Notes under the pieces: generated by a model | What the model saw: only the letters and a program-made list of their open reading frames with translations | What the model was told of the DNA's origin: nothing | Database searches by the model: none | Shown: piece by piece, positions 1-8,360 of the stretch | Layout: each line of letters opens with the position of its first letter | How positions within the stretch are numbered: the first letter of the stretch is position 1 | Translations under genes and position numbers: made by a program | Assembly: GCF_041361465.1 (NCBI RefSeq) | Contig: NZ_JBGKAC010000001.1 | Span: 558,001-622,000, forward strand | Length of the DNA stretch: 64,000 nucleotides | DNA from: Halobaculum sp. MBLA0143 | GTDB lineage: Archaea > Halobacteriota > Halobacteria > Halobacteriales > Haloferacaceae | Direction: 5' to 3'

Positions 1-125
1 CGGTTCGCCTGCGCGGCGAGCACGGCCCGCCGGATCACGTCCGGGCGGAACGTCGTGTCGAACACGGCCGGGAGCTCCGTCTCCCCGCTCGCTTCGCCGT
101 CCAGGTCGTACACTGTCGTCGTCAT
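1..125 (-). CDS. rpl4: 50S ribosomal protein L4 (uL4), N-terminal fragment
   Basis: Only the first 41 codons lie in the window; the gene continues past the left edge. The protein begins [10 protein letters not shown] and goes on with the [16 protein letters not shown] stretch typical of archaeal uL4, which lines the peptide exit tunnel of the large subunit. The ATG overlaps the stop codon of the upstream L3 gene (ATGA, 122-125), so the two are translationally coupled in the S10-type ribosomal operon. The acidic N-terminus is normal for haloarchaea. Confidence 0.9.
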   Translation of the reverse strand, partial: MTTTVYDLDGEASGETELPAVFDTTFRPDVIRRAVLAAQAN

Positions 126-1138
126 CCTTGGTTAGACTCCGTGGACACGTACCGCACCTCGGGGTCGAGACGCGGCTGGTCGTTCGGTCGGACCGCCGGA
201 CGGAAGCGGAGGAGCCGCTTCTCCGGACCGGGCAGCGAACCCTTCACGAGGGCGTACCGCCCGTCGACCTCGCCGTAGTTGACGAAGCCGCCGTCGACGG
301 AGGCGTCGTCCCCCTCGCCGAAGTCCAGCAGTCGCTTGTTCAGTTCCGTCCGCTGGTGGTAGCCGGTCTGCCCCTGCTGGGGCACCGTCGACCGGACCCG
401 GGAGGGGTTCCACGGACCGAGGTTGCCGATCCGGCGCCGCCACCCCTGGCGGGCGTGCTTCCCCTTCCGCTTCTGGACGCCCCAACGCTTGACGGGGCCC
501 TGAGTTCCCTTCCCCTTCGTGATCCCGGCGGTGTCGAGGTACTCCCCCGCCCGGAACACGTCACCGAAGGTGTGGCTGCCGCCACCCTCGACCAGGTCGA
601 GGGCGTACTCCAGCCGATCCTCGATACTGCCGCCGCCGACGCGCGTCTCCATCACGTCCGGCTCCTTCTTCGGGACGTTCGACAGCGTCGCCGGCTGCGT
701 GTGGGTGATGAACCGCAGGTCGTCGACCGTGCCGTCGTCGACGAGCTCCCGCAGCTCCGCGGCGTCCGGCTCGAAGGTGTCCTCGTTCGGGAGGTCGAGT
801 GTGCGGTCCAGTTCGCTGTGGAACTCACTCGTCCACACCTCCGTCAGCGGTTTCTTTCCGTACGACGTTTCCTCGTAGGCTCTGACTGCGACCGCGCGCA
901 TCTCCGGGACCTCCACGACGGTGACCGGTACGGACTCCTCCATCCCCTGTCGGGCGGAGTCGTCCTCGTCGTTCACCATCACGACGTGGGTCATCCCTGC
1001 CTTGTAGCCCGCGAAGCCCTGCACTCCGGCGGCCCCGTCGTCGTCGGGCCACGAGCGGAGGCGCGGGACTTCGCTGGCCGAGCGCGTGCGCGGGCCGAAG
1101 CCCGTCGAGCCCTTGCGTGGTCTGCTTGGTTGTGGCAT
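122..1138 (-). CDS. rpl3: 50S ribosomal protein L3 (uL3)
   Basis: This 338-residue protein matches archaeal uL3, an early-assembling protein near the peptidyl transferase centre. The N-terminus [17 protein letters not shown] is the conserved archaeal start, followed by [14 protein letters not shown]; further on are the [13 protein letters not shown] and [11 protein letters not shown] segments of the family. A longer open frame exists upstream, but its extra residues are arginine-rich and unlike a haloarchaeal protein, so the ATG at 1138 was chosen. It lies 23 bases after the SPOUT methyltransferase gene and overlaps rpl4 by four bases. Confidence 0.97.
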   Translation of the reverse strand: MPQPSRPRKGSTGFGPRTRSASEVPRLRSWPDDDGAAGVQGFAGYKAGMTHVVMVNDEDDSARQGMEESVPVTVVEVPEMRAVAVRAYEETSYGKKPLTEVWTSEFHSELDRTLDLPNEDTFEPDAAELRELVDDGTVDDLRFITHTQPATLSNVPKKEPDVMETRVGGGSIEDRLEYALDLVEGGGSHTFGDVFRAGEYLDTAGITKGKGTQGPVKRWGVQKRKGKHARQGWRRRIGNLGPWNPSRVRSTVPQQGQTGYHQRTELNKRLLDFGEGDDASVDGGFVNYGEVDGRYALVKGSLPGPEKRLLRFRPAVRPNDQPRLDPEVRYVSTESNQG

Positions 1139-1161
1139 GTTGTTGTGTTCGCGGCGTTCGA

Positions 1162-1986
1162 TCACGGGGGCAGCGAGAGGGCGCTCAGCGAGGCGAACAT
1201 CGCCTCCTCCGTGCGCACCACCTCGCTGCCCTGGTTCGGAACCGTGTTCAGCCAGCGGTCGAACCGCGTGTCTGCGGGGTCGACCGCCGCGTCCTCGGGG
1301 TACCCGAGGATCGACGGCAGCCCCCTGGCCGGGGCGCCGAACGCGACGGCGACGCGGTCCGCGTCGCGCAGCCGGGCCGTGACCACCTCTAACTCCGTCA
1401 CGGAGAGGGTGTCCCCGTGACGGGAGGCGGCGACCGACACGTCGGCGTCGGCGAGGGCGTCCGCGAGGTCCGCACGCTCGACGGCCGGCGACGGTGTGTC
1501 GCCGTCCGCCAGCTTCGCGCGGACCGGCTCTCTCGAAGAGACCCTGACGGTGACGCGCTCTCCCTCCGAAGGCACCTCGTCTGGAGGCGCCCGCAGGGAG
1601 ATCGGGTGTTGCGTTCCGCAATTGACCCGGACGCGGCCTTCAGGTCCGACCTCGGTCACGATTCCGTCTCGTAGCTCCGACCCGTCCGGGCCGGAGGTGT
1701 CTGGCAGCAGGGGCGGGAGCACGCCGACGTGTTGGAGCTCCTCGCGGCGGTCCCACGCCTCGCGTCTGAGGTAGGGTGCGGTCGCCGCGTACGCCAACAC
1801 CGTGTAGACGAACTCCTCGCCCCTGTCTGTCTCGCCTTCCCCGTCGGGGAAGACGGCCAACCGGTCCGCCCGGAAGACCGTCGCCGCGCGGGCGACGTAG
1901 CCGAGCTTTCGCGTGGCCTCGCGGCCGTCCTCGGCCTCCCGGACGAGCGACGACGGCACGAGCACGTCGAGTCCCGTCCCGTTCAT
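1162..1986 (-). CDS. Putative SPOUT-class RNA methyltransferase (archaeal COG2106 type)
   Basis: This 274-residue protein has the layout of archaeal SPOUT methyltransferases placed just before rpl3: an N-terminal segment MNGTGLDVLVPSSLVREA, an internal OB-like insert (about residues 105-155, with TEVGPEGRVRVNCG), then a C-terminal knot region with VAFGAPARGLPSIL and a late NTVPNQGSEVVRTEEAM segment that should bind S-adenosylmethionine. The family is predicted to methylate rRNA or tRNA, possibly at uridine N3; the substrate cannot be read from sequence. It is the first gene of the ribosomal operon and has its own TATA-like box about 45 bases upstream. Confidence 0.8.
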   Translation of the reverse strand: MNGTGLDVLVPSSLVREAEDGREATRKLGYVARAATVFRADRLAVFPDGEGETDRGEEFVYTVLAYAATAPYLRREAWDRREELQHVGVLPPLLPDTSGPDGSELRDGIVTEVGPEGRVRVNCGTQHPISLRAPPDEVPSEGERVTVRVSSREPVRAKLADGDTPSPAVERADLADALADADVSVAASRHGDTLSVTELEVVTARLRDADRVAVAFGAPARGLPSILGYPEDAAVDPADTRFDRWLNTVPNQGSEVVRTEEAMFASLSALSLPP

Positions 1987-2025
1987 TGTCGCTTCACCGG
2001 ACTGTGTCCGTACTGTTCCCTCGCA

Positions 2026-2035
2026 GCTTAAAAGG
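2026..2035 (-). promoter_or_regulatory. TATA-like box of the SPOUT-rpl3-rpl4 operon
   Basis: On the minus strand this reads CCTTTTAAGC, an A/T patch in very GC-rich surroundings. It lies about 41-49 bases before the ATG at 1986, which would give a short untranslated leader of about 15-20 bases. Assigned by eye. Confidence 0.45.
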
Positions 2036-2296
2036 ACTCCGGATCGGTCTGCGCCCGAGACGGCTTGTCACACCCGTTGTCGGTGGCGTCCGGCGGTGGA
2101 GCGAACACCGCCCGTCGGTTCGTTGTCGACTGTGGCCGCCGCCGGTGGTCGTCACCCGCCCGGCGCGCCCACGGCGGCGCGAGACGAGAGCCCAGCAGTT
2201 CTCCAGCCGTGCTGTGGCCGACCCGGAGATCTCTACTGTCGCCCTCGTAGACAGTCGCTGACAGTCGCCACGCTCTCGTTTCTCCGTAAATGAGTA
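2036..2296. other. Intergenic stretch, no gene seen
   Basis: Between the divergent promoters of the SPOUT gene and the membrane protein gene no frame has a convincing haloarchaeal protein: the open frames here are arginine- or serine-rich. The only small structure noticed is a GACAGTCGC direct repeat around 2250-2270. Confidence 0.5.
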
Positions 2297-2304
2297 GTTT
2301 TATC
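2297..2304 (+). promoter_or_regulatory. TATA-like box for the 2331 membrane protein gene
   Basis: GTTTTATC lies 27-34 bases before the ATG at 2331, the spacing of a leaderless haloarchaeal transcript. Confidence 0.5.
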
Positions 2305-2330
2305 TGTAGAGTGAGTAATCTGCAACTGCA

Positions 2331-2789
2331 ATGTTCGATACCACATCCCTCGAGAGAGGAATCGTCGCCTTCTGGACGCTGTGGACTGGCATCGTGTTCT
2401 CCACCAACTTCTTCGACGGGCTGAAAGCCCTCGGCGTGCTCGGGGACGGCTGGTCGTACGCCTCGGGGAACTGGGGGTACATGCTCGACGTCACGTCCGT
2501 CCACGGGACGCCGACCGTGGTCGTCGGGGTGTTGTTCGTCGGCGTACTCGTCTGGGAACTCCTCTCGACCGTGTTGTTCGCCCGGGCGTACACTGCCGTC
2601 GAAGAGCTCGGTGACGAACAGACCGGACCGAACCCGGTGACCGTGGCGTTCTTCGTCTCACTGGCGTTGTGGGCGGCGTTCATGCTCGCCTCCGAGATCT
2701 TCGTCGCGTACGGCGCCGAGGCGACCCACCGCCGGATCTTCACCTCACAGCTGCTGTCGTTGGTCGCACTCTTCTGGCTCCCCGACTGA
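2331..2789 (+). CDS. Hypothetical four-helix membrane protein
   Basis: This 152-residue protein was not assigned to a family. Four hydrophobic segments are visible: about 10-24 (IVAFWTLWTGIVFST), 61-82 (PTVVVGVLFVGVLVWELLST), 103-122 (VTVAFFVSLALWAAFMLA) and 139-150 (SQLLSLVALFWL). The loops carry acidic residues such as EELGDEQTG, and there is no metal-binding or catalytic motif. It stands alone behind its own TATA box and is followed by the separately promoted amidohydrolase, so context does not suggest a role. The compact 4-TM layout recalls DoxX-like or small integral membrane proteins, but this is only a resemblance in shape. Confidence 0.75.
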   Translation: MFDTTSLERGIVAFWTLWTGIVFSTNFFDGLKALGVLGDGWSYASGNWGYMLDVTSVHGTPTVVVGVLFVGVLVWELLSTVLFARAYTAVEELGDEQTGPNPVTVAFFVSLALWAAFMLASEIFVAYGAEATHRRIFTSQLLSLVALFWLPD

Positions 2790-2865
2790 GGCGACACGAC
2801 GGTGTCGGGCCCACGGTGACTCGACCGAGAACACCCCCCGAGGCCGGCGAACGGGGACAGGAACT

Positions 2866-2876
2866 GATATTTAAAG
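2866..2876 (+). promoter_or_regulatory. TATA box for the amidohydrolase gene
   Basis: The sequence GATATTTAAAG ends 25 bases before the GTG at 2901, an excellent match in sequence and spacing to a leaderless haloarchaeal promoter. Confidence 0.65.
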
Positions 2877-2900
2877 TCGGGAGCCGTCAGACAGGCTACC

Positions 2901-4460
2901 GTGACAGACGCCGCAGATCTCGTGATCTCGGACGGGGTGGTCCACACGCTCGACGAGCCAGACGAGGTGTACGAGGCGGTCGCCGTCCGCGACGGCACAG
3001 TCGTCCGTCTGGGGTCGACACACGACGTGGAGTTCCTCGCCGGCCCGGAGACGGAGCGGATCGACCTGGAGGGGCGCGTGCTCCTCCCGGGGTTCGTCGA
3101 CGCACACACCCACCTGACCAACGCCGGGCGTAGCCTGGTCCACGCCGACCTCTCTCCGGCCGGGTCCGCCGACGAGGCGGTCGACCTGCTGGCCCGGCGA
3201 GCCGCGGAGACGGCCGACGGAGCCAGCGCGGCCGACGCCGGCGACCCCGCCGAGTACGTCCTCGGGTTCGGCTACGACGAGAGCACCTGGCCCGAGGGGG
3301 AGTACCTCACCGCCGCACAGTTGGACTCCGTCGGCGACGACCGCCCGGTCGTCGCCTTCCGCGAGGACATGCACGTCGCCTCCGTCGACAGTGTCGCGCT
3401 GGAGCGCCACCGCGACGACATGCCGGACGACGATGTCCAGACCACCGACGGTGAGCCGACGGGTGTCGTCGTCGAGGAGGCGGTCGACCCACTGTACGAG
3501 GCCGTCGAGCCGGACCCCGGCGACACCCGCGAACTGATCGAGGCCGCACAGGCGGCCGCTGCCAGTCGAGGCGTCACCGGTGTCCACGACATGGTTCGGC
3601 GTTCACACGCGCCCGGAGTGTACCGCGAGATGGCCGCCACGGACGACCTCGACGTGCGGGTCCGGCTCAACTACTGGACGGACCACCTCGACGCCCTGAT
3701 CGAGACCGGCGCGCGGACGAACCACGGGAGCGAGATGGTCCAGACCGGCGCGGTCAAGACGTACACGGACGGCTCCTTCGGCGGCCGGACGGCGAAGCTG
3801 TCGGAGCCGTACGCCGACGGCGACGGGACCGGACAGTGGGTCGTCGACCCGGCGGAGCTGCGCGAACACGTCCGGCGCGCGACGGCTCACGGCTTCCAGT
3901 TCACCGCCCACGCCATCGGTGACGAGGCCGTCCGGGCGGTCGTGGAGGCGTACGAGACACACGGCGACCCGGACGCCCGCCACCGGATCGAACACGTCGA
4001 ACTGGTCGACGACGACCTGCTCGACCGGATGGCCGACGCCGGGATCGTCGCGTCCGTCCAACCGAACTTCCTGAAGTGGGCCGGCGAGGACGGACTGTAC
4101 GACGCCCGGCTGGGCGACCGACGCACCCGGACGAACCGCCTGGCCGACTACCGTGACCACGACGTTCGGCTCGCCTTCGGCAGCGACTGTATGCCGCTCG
4201 ACCCCCTGCTCGGCGTCCACCACGCCGTGAACGCCCCCGCCGAGCGCCAACGACTCGGCGTCACCGACGCGCTGCGGGCGTACACCGGCGGCGCGGCGTA
4301 CGCCGGCTTCGACGAGGACCGTCTCGGGACGCTCGCGCCCGGCAAGCGCGCCGACTTCGTCGTCCTCGCCGACTCTCCGTGGGAGAACCCGGACGCGATC
4401 CGGGAGATCGACGTGGCCGCGACGCTCGTCGACGGCCGACTCACTCACGACGACCTGTAG
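2901..4460 (+). CDS. Amidohydrolase family protein (YtcJ-like, COG1574)
   Basis: This 519-residue metal-dependent hydrolase has the amidohydrolase fold: a small N-terminal beta domain (LVISDGVVHTLDE), a metal-binding loop GFVDAHTH near residue 70, later FTAHAIGDEAV and RIEHVEL segments supplying further metal ligands, FGSDCMPLDP, and the C-terminal GTLAPGKRADFVVL closing strand. These are the signatures of the Amidohydro_3 / YtcJ group; the substrate is unknown (amide, carbamate or cyclic amide). The GTG start sits 25 bases after a strong TATA box. It is a single-gene transcript followed by a stable hairpin. Confidence 0.88.
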   Translation: MTDAADLVISDGVVHTLDEPDEVYEAVAVRDGTVVRLGSTHDVEFLAGPETERIDLEGRVLLPGFVDAHTHLTNAGRSLVHADLSPAGSADEAVDLLARRAAETADGASAADAGDPAEYVLGFGYDESTWPEGEYLTAAQLDSVGDDRPVVAFREDMHVASVDSVALERHRDDMPDDDVQTTDGEPTGVVVEEAVDPLYEAVEPDPGDTRELIEAAQAAAASRGVTGVHDMVRRSHAPGVYREMAATDDLDVRVRLNYWTDHLDALIETGARTNHGSEMVQTGAVKTYTDGSFGGRTAKLSEPYADGDGTGQWVVDPAELREHVRRATAHGFQFTAHAIGDEAVRAVVEAYETHGDPDARHRIEHVELVDDDLLDRMADAGIVASVQPNFLKWAGEDGLYDARLGDRRTRTNRLADYRDHDVRLAFGSDCMPLDPLLGVHHAVNAPAERQRLGVTDALRAYTGGAAYAGFDEDRLGTLAPGKRADFVVLADSPWENPDAIREIDVAATLVDGRLTHDDL

Positions 4461-4472
4461 CCGACTCCCGAC

Positions 4473-4494
4473 GACTCCGGAGCCCTCCGGAGTC
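4473..4494 (+). terminator. Perfect hairpin after the amidohydrolase gene
   Basis: A 9-bp perfect inverted repeat (GACTCCGGA / TCCGGAGTC) with a 4-base loop begins 12 bases after the stop codon. No T-run follows at once, so it may act as a 3'-end stabiliser rather than a classical terminator. Confidence 0.45.
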
Positions 4495-4663
4495 GGACCA
4501 CGAATCTTCTCCACACGAGCTGTTCGATGGAAAACTGCCGCGCTAGCCGACTGAAGGTCACTATCTGTCTACAACTGCGGGTCGTCAGAGTACTGTTCTC
4601 TGAGAAACGGGTATCGAAGAGAAATCTTCTTCAATGCTCCGGATCGAACAGTCAGTGAACACA

Positions 4664-5797
4664 ATGCCTCGGATGGAGACGGCAGACATCGAGACGGACC
4701 TGAGTCTGTTCAAGTACGACAACTTAGAGCAGTTGCCGGCCCACTACCGGGAGCTGTCGGAGCCCGAACGGACCGAACGAATCGAGTCGGCGCTGTCGAC
4801 GCTGGGTGACGACGTGGTGATCCTGGGTCACAACTACCAGCGCCGAGAGATCGTCGAGCACGCGGACTTCGTCGGCGACTCCTACCAGCTGTCGAAGCAG
4901 GCCGCCGAGTCGGACGCGGAGTACGTCGTCTTCGGCGGGGTGACGTTCATGGCGGAGTCGGCGGACATCATCACGGACGACGACCAGACCGTCCTGCTGC
5001 CGTCGATGGAGGCGTCGTGTCCGATGGCGGGGATGGCGGAGGCGCTACAGGTCGACGCGGCGTGGGCGGAGATCACCGAGGCGGCGGGCGACAGGGAGAT
5101 CACACCCGTCACCTACATGAACAGCTACGCGGACCTGAAGGCGTTCTGTGCCGAGCAAGGGGGGCTCGTCTGTACCTCCTCGAACGCGGCCGACGCCTTC
5201 GAGTGGGCGTTCGAACGGGGTGACGCCGTCCTGTTCCTCCCGGACAAACACCTCGGGACGAACACCGCCTACGAACTCGGGATGGAGGACAGCGTTGTGG
5301 AGTGGGACCCGTGGGACCCCGAGGGCAAGGACGTAGAGGAGGTCGCCGACGCGGAGATCGTCCTCTGGGACGGCTACTGTCAGGTTCACGAACGGTTCCG
5401 CGAGAGCCACGTCACGGAGCTGCGCGAGCGACGGCCGGACGCCAACGTCGTCGTCCACCCGGAGTGTCGCCGCGAAGTCGTGGAGGCGGCGGACGTGGTC
5501 GGGTCGACGGCCACGATCACGGAGGTCGTCGAGACGGCCGACCCCGGCGACACCTGGGCCATCGGGACCGAGATCCACCTCGCCAACCACCTCGACCGGT
5601 GGAACCCGGAGGTGGAGGTGTTGCCGTTGTGTGGCGACGCCTGTATGGACTGTAACGCCATGCGCCAGATCGACCCGAACTACCTCTCGTGGATCCTCGA
5701 CGGGCTCGTCGAGGGGGAAGAACGGAACGTCGTCTCCGTCCCGCCCCGCGAGAAGGAACTGGCGGGTGTCGCAACCGAACGGATGCTGGAGCTGTGA
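4664..5797 (+). CDS. nadA: Quinolinate synthase NadA
   Basis: NadA condenses iminoaspartate with dihydroxyacetone phosphate to quinolinate using a [4Fe-4S] cluster, in NAD synthesis. The three expected cluster cysteines are visible in MEASCPMAGMAE, GGLVCTSSNAAD and CGDACMDCNAMRQI. Other family marks are ILGHNYQRREIVEHADFVGDSYQLS near the start and VVHPECRREVVEAAD. The frame opens earlier at 4634 (MLRIEQSVNT), but haloarchaeal NadA proteins begin close to the METADIETDLSLFKYDN segment, so MPRMET at 4664 was chosen. Only two bases separate its stop from nadB. Upstream at 4586-4602 there is a small inverted repeat (CAGAG, 7-base spacer, CTCTG) that could be an operator. Confidence 0.95.
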   Translation: MPRMETADIETDLSLFKYDNLEQLPAHYRELSEPERTERIESALSTLGDDVVILGHNYQRREIVEHADFVGDSYQLSKQAAESDAEYVVFGGVTFMAESADIITDDDQTVLLPSMEASCPMAGMAEALQVDAAWAEITEAAGDREITPVTYMNSYADLKAFCAEQGGLVCTSSNAADAFEWAFERGDAVLFLPDKHLGTNTAYELGMEDSVVEWDPWDPEGKDVEEVADAEIVLWDGYCQVHERFRESHVTELRERRPDANVVVHPECRREVVEAADVVGSTATITEVVETADPGDTWAIGTEIHLANHLDRWNPEVEVLPLCGDACMDCNAMRQIDPNYLSWILDGLVEGEERNVVSVPPREKELAGVATERMLEL

Positions 5798-5799
5798 CC

Positions 5800-7434
5800 A
5801 TGTCGGACACGACCACCCCCGCGTTGGCCACTCGGACGGACGGCGGCGACCCCGAGCAGTTCGAGGCGGACGTGCTCGTCGTCGGCAGCGGGATCGCCGG
5901 CTGTGCGGCGGCGCTCGCGGCCGCCCGCGAGGGCGCAGACGTGCTCGTCGCCACGAAGGCGACCCGGCCGGAGGACGCCGCCACCGACTGGGCTCAGGGC
6001 GGCATCGCCGTCACCCAGTCCGACCCGGCGTCGTTCGCGGCCGACGTGCACGCGGCCGGCGCCGGCGAGTCCGACGACGAGGCCGTCGACGTGCTCGTCT
6101 CCGAGGCTCGCGCGGCCGTCGACGACGTGTTGCTGGACACGCTGGGCGTCGCGTTCGACCGCGACGGTGACGACCTCGACCTCGGCCGGGAGGCGGCCCA
6201 CTCACAGCGGCGCATCCTCCACGTCGACGCCGCCACCGGCCGTCACCTCCTCCGGCCGTTCCTCGCGCACCTCGACGACCACGACGACGTCCGCATCCGA
6301 GCGGACACGGCCGCCTACGACCTGCTCACTCACGAGGGGCGCGTCCACGGCGCACTGTTGGAGACGGACGACCCCGACCGAGCGGCCGTCCCGGCGTACG
6401 CCGGCGCGACCGTGTTGGCGACCGGCGGGGTCGGCGCGCTGTACCGCGACTCCACCAACCCGGACGGCGCGACCGGCGACGGCGTCGCCATGGCCGCGCT
6501 CGCCGGCGCGGACGTGTCCGACACACAGTACGTCCAGTTCCACCCGACCGTCCTCGACACAGACGCGGTCGAGACGGACGACCCGTTCCTGATCAGCGAG
6601 GCCGTCCGCGGCGAGGGGGCCGTCCTCCGCGACGGGAACGGGGAACGGTTCATGACCGAGGTCCACGAGGACGCGGAGCTGGCGCCGCGGGACGTGGTCG
6701 CGCGCGGCGTCGCCGACGCCCGCGAGGCCACCGGCGAGGTGCGACTGGACGTGTCGCCGTTGTCGTTCCGCGAGGAGTTCCCCGGACTCGCCGAGAAGTG
6801 TGCCGACCGCGGCGTCGACCCGGACGACGGCGTCCCGGTCGCGCCCGCCGAACACTTCCTGTGTGGCGGCGTCGACGTAGACACCCGTGGCCGCGCGTCG
6901 CTCGACCGGCTGTTCGCCGCCGGCGAGTGCGCCCGGACTGGGGTCCACGGCGCCAACCGGCTCGCCTCCACCTCACTCCTGGAGGGGCTCGTCTGGGGGC
7001 GTCGCGCCGGCGAGACCGCGGCCGGCTTCGACCCCGCGCCCGAGGCCGTCGACGCCCCGGAGCCACGGGACAGCGACCCGGCGATGCCGGACAACTTCGC
7101 CCGCGGGAAGTTCCGTCGGCTCCGGCGCGTCATGACGGAGACGTTCGGCTTGGAGCGCGACCGGACGTCGATGCGCCGGGCGGCGGCCGTCCTCCGCCGG
7201 CTGAAGGGGGAGGTGGACGCCTACACCCGCACCCGCACCTCTCGGGGGCTGTACGAACTCCGCAACGCCGCCGTGACGGCACTCCTGATCGCCCGTGACG
7301 CCGTCGACGCTCCCTCCGCCGGCACACACTACGTCGTCGACGAGGAGAGTGCCGACGACCCGGAGAGTGCCGGCGACTCGGAGAGTGAGGGAGCGCAGAA
7401 GACTTCGCCGGACTCCGGGGTGGGCGGGTCGTGA
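5800..7434 (+). CDS. nadB: L-aspartate oxidase NadB
   Basis: This 544-residue flavoprotein oxidises L-aspartate to iminoaspartate, which NadA then uses. It has the N-terminal FAD-binding motif VVGSGIAGCAAALAAAREGADV, the AATDWAQGGIAV segment of the family, TQYVQFHPT-type text (here DTQYVQFHPTVLDT), SEAVRGEGAVL, and GVHGANRLASTSLLEGLVWG near the C-terminal flavin site. The C-terminus carries an acidic extension (about 25 residues after THYVVDEE), typical of haloarchaeal tails. The start lies two bases after nadA and the stop overlaps the GTG of nadC, so the three genes form one operon. Confidence 0.96.
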   Translation: MSDTTTPALATRTDGGDPEQFEADVLVVGSGIAGCAAALAAAREGADVLVATKATRPEDAATDWAQGGIAVTQSDPASFAADVHAAGAGESDDEAVDVLVSEARAAVDDVLLDTLGVAFDRDGDDLDLGREAAHSQRRILHVDAATGRHLLRPFLAHLDDHDDVRIRADTAAYDLLTHEGRVHGALLETDDPDRAAVPAYAGATVLATGGVGALYRDSTNPDGATGDGVAMAALAGADVSDTQYVQFHPTVLDTDAVETDDPFLISEAVRGEGAVLRDGNGERFMTEVHEDAELAPRDVVARGVADAREATGEVRLDVSPLSFREEFPGLAEKCADRGVDPDDGVPVAPAEHFLCGGVDVDTRGRASLDRLFAAGECARTGVHGANRLASTSLLEGLVWGRRAGETAAGFDPAPEAVDAPEPRDSDPAMPDNFARGKFRRLRRVMTETFGLERDRTSMRRAAAVLRRLKGEVDAYTRTRTSRGLYELRNAAVTALLIARDAVDAPSAGTHYVVDEESADDPESAGDSESEGAQKTSPDSGVGGS

Positions 7435-8273
7435 TCACGGACGCGGACGTGGAGCGGTGGCTCCGCGAGGACGTGGGGCACCACGACGTGACGAACCACG
7501 TTCCCGGCGAGACGACGGGGCGACTCGTCGCCAAGGAGTCGGGGGTCGTCGCCGGTCTGGACGCCGCCGTCGCCGTGTTCGACTACCTGGGCGTCGACGC
7601 CGTCGCGGAGACGGCCGCCGACGGTCCGGTCGGGGCCGGTGACGCCGTCGCGGCCGGCGGCACGGCCGAGCCCGGCGACACCGTGTTGCGGGTCGCCGGC
7701 CCGGCCCGCGAGGTGTTGCGCGGCGAGCGGGTGGCGGTCAACCTGGTCGCGCACGCCTCGGGAGTGGCGACGGAGACGCGCCGAGCCGTCGACGCCGCCC
7801 GCGAGGTCGCCGACGACGTGGAGATCGCCGCCACCCGGAAGACCACACCCGGGCTGCGGGGCGTCGAGAAACGGGCCGTCGTCGCCGGCGGCGGCGACAC
7901 CCACCGGCTCGACCTCTCGCACATGGTGATGGTGAAGGACAACCACGTCGCGGAACTCGGGCTGGAGACGGCAGTCGAGCGGTTCTGCGAGCGCACCTCC
8001 TTCGCCACGAAGGTGGAGGCGGAGGTGGAGACGGCCGCCGACGGTCGGCGGGCAGCCGAGGCGGGCGCGGACGTGGTGTTGTTCGACAACCTGTCGCCGG
8101 CGGCGCTGCGCGAGGGGGTCGAACGGCTGCCCGAGGACACGCTCGCGGAGGCCAGCGGCGGCATCGGCGTCGCGGACGTGTCGGCGTACGCCGAGACCGG
8201 CGTGGACGTGATCTCGATGGGGTCGCTCACCCACTCTGCGCCGGCCGTCGACTTCTCCTTCCGGACGGGGTAG
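7431..8273 (+). CDS. nadC: Nicotinate-nucleotide pyrophosphorylase NadC
   Basis: This 280-residue protein converts quinolinate and PRPP to nicotinate mononucleotide, the last step of the operon's pathway. Recognisable parts are VERWLREDVGHHDVTN, ERVAVNLVAHASGVAT, the substrate-binding ATRKTTPGLRGVEKRAV, and HMVMVKDNHV, with EASGGIGVADVSAYAETGVDVISMG at the phosphate-binding end. It starts with GTG and overlaps nadB by four bases (GTGA), so translation is coupled. No new promoter is seen before it. Confidence 0.96.
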   Translation: MITDADVERWLREDVGHHDVTNHVPGETTGRLVAKESGVVAGLDAAVAVFDYLGVDAVAETAADGPVGAGDAVAAGGTAEPGDTVLRVAGPAREVLRGERVAVNLVAHASGVATETRRAVDAAREVADDVEIAATRKTTPGLRGVEKRAVVAGGGDTHRLDLSHMVMVKDNHVAELGLETAVERFCERTSFATKVEAEVETAADGRRAAEAGADVVLFDNLSPAALREGVERLPEDTLAEASGGIGVADVSAYAETGVDVISMGSLTHSAPAVDFSFRTG

Positions 8274-8360
8274 TCTCTCCCGCGCGCCCGGTTCCGACCC
8301 GCCGGGAAGCGGCCAGCGCGGTGAAGTACCGGGTCCCCGTAGCTCCGCTCGGTGACTAGC

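Noticed and set aside
4634-4663. Earlier ATG for nadA at 4634
   Set aside because: It adds MLRIEQSVNT, which is not part of haloarchaeal NadA proteins. No good TATA box settles the matter, so the shorter form was kept.
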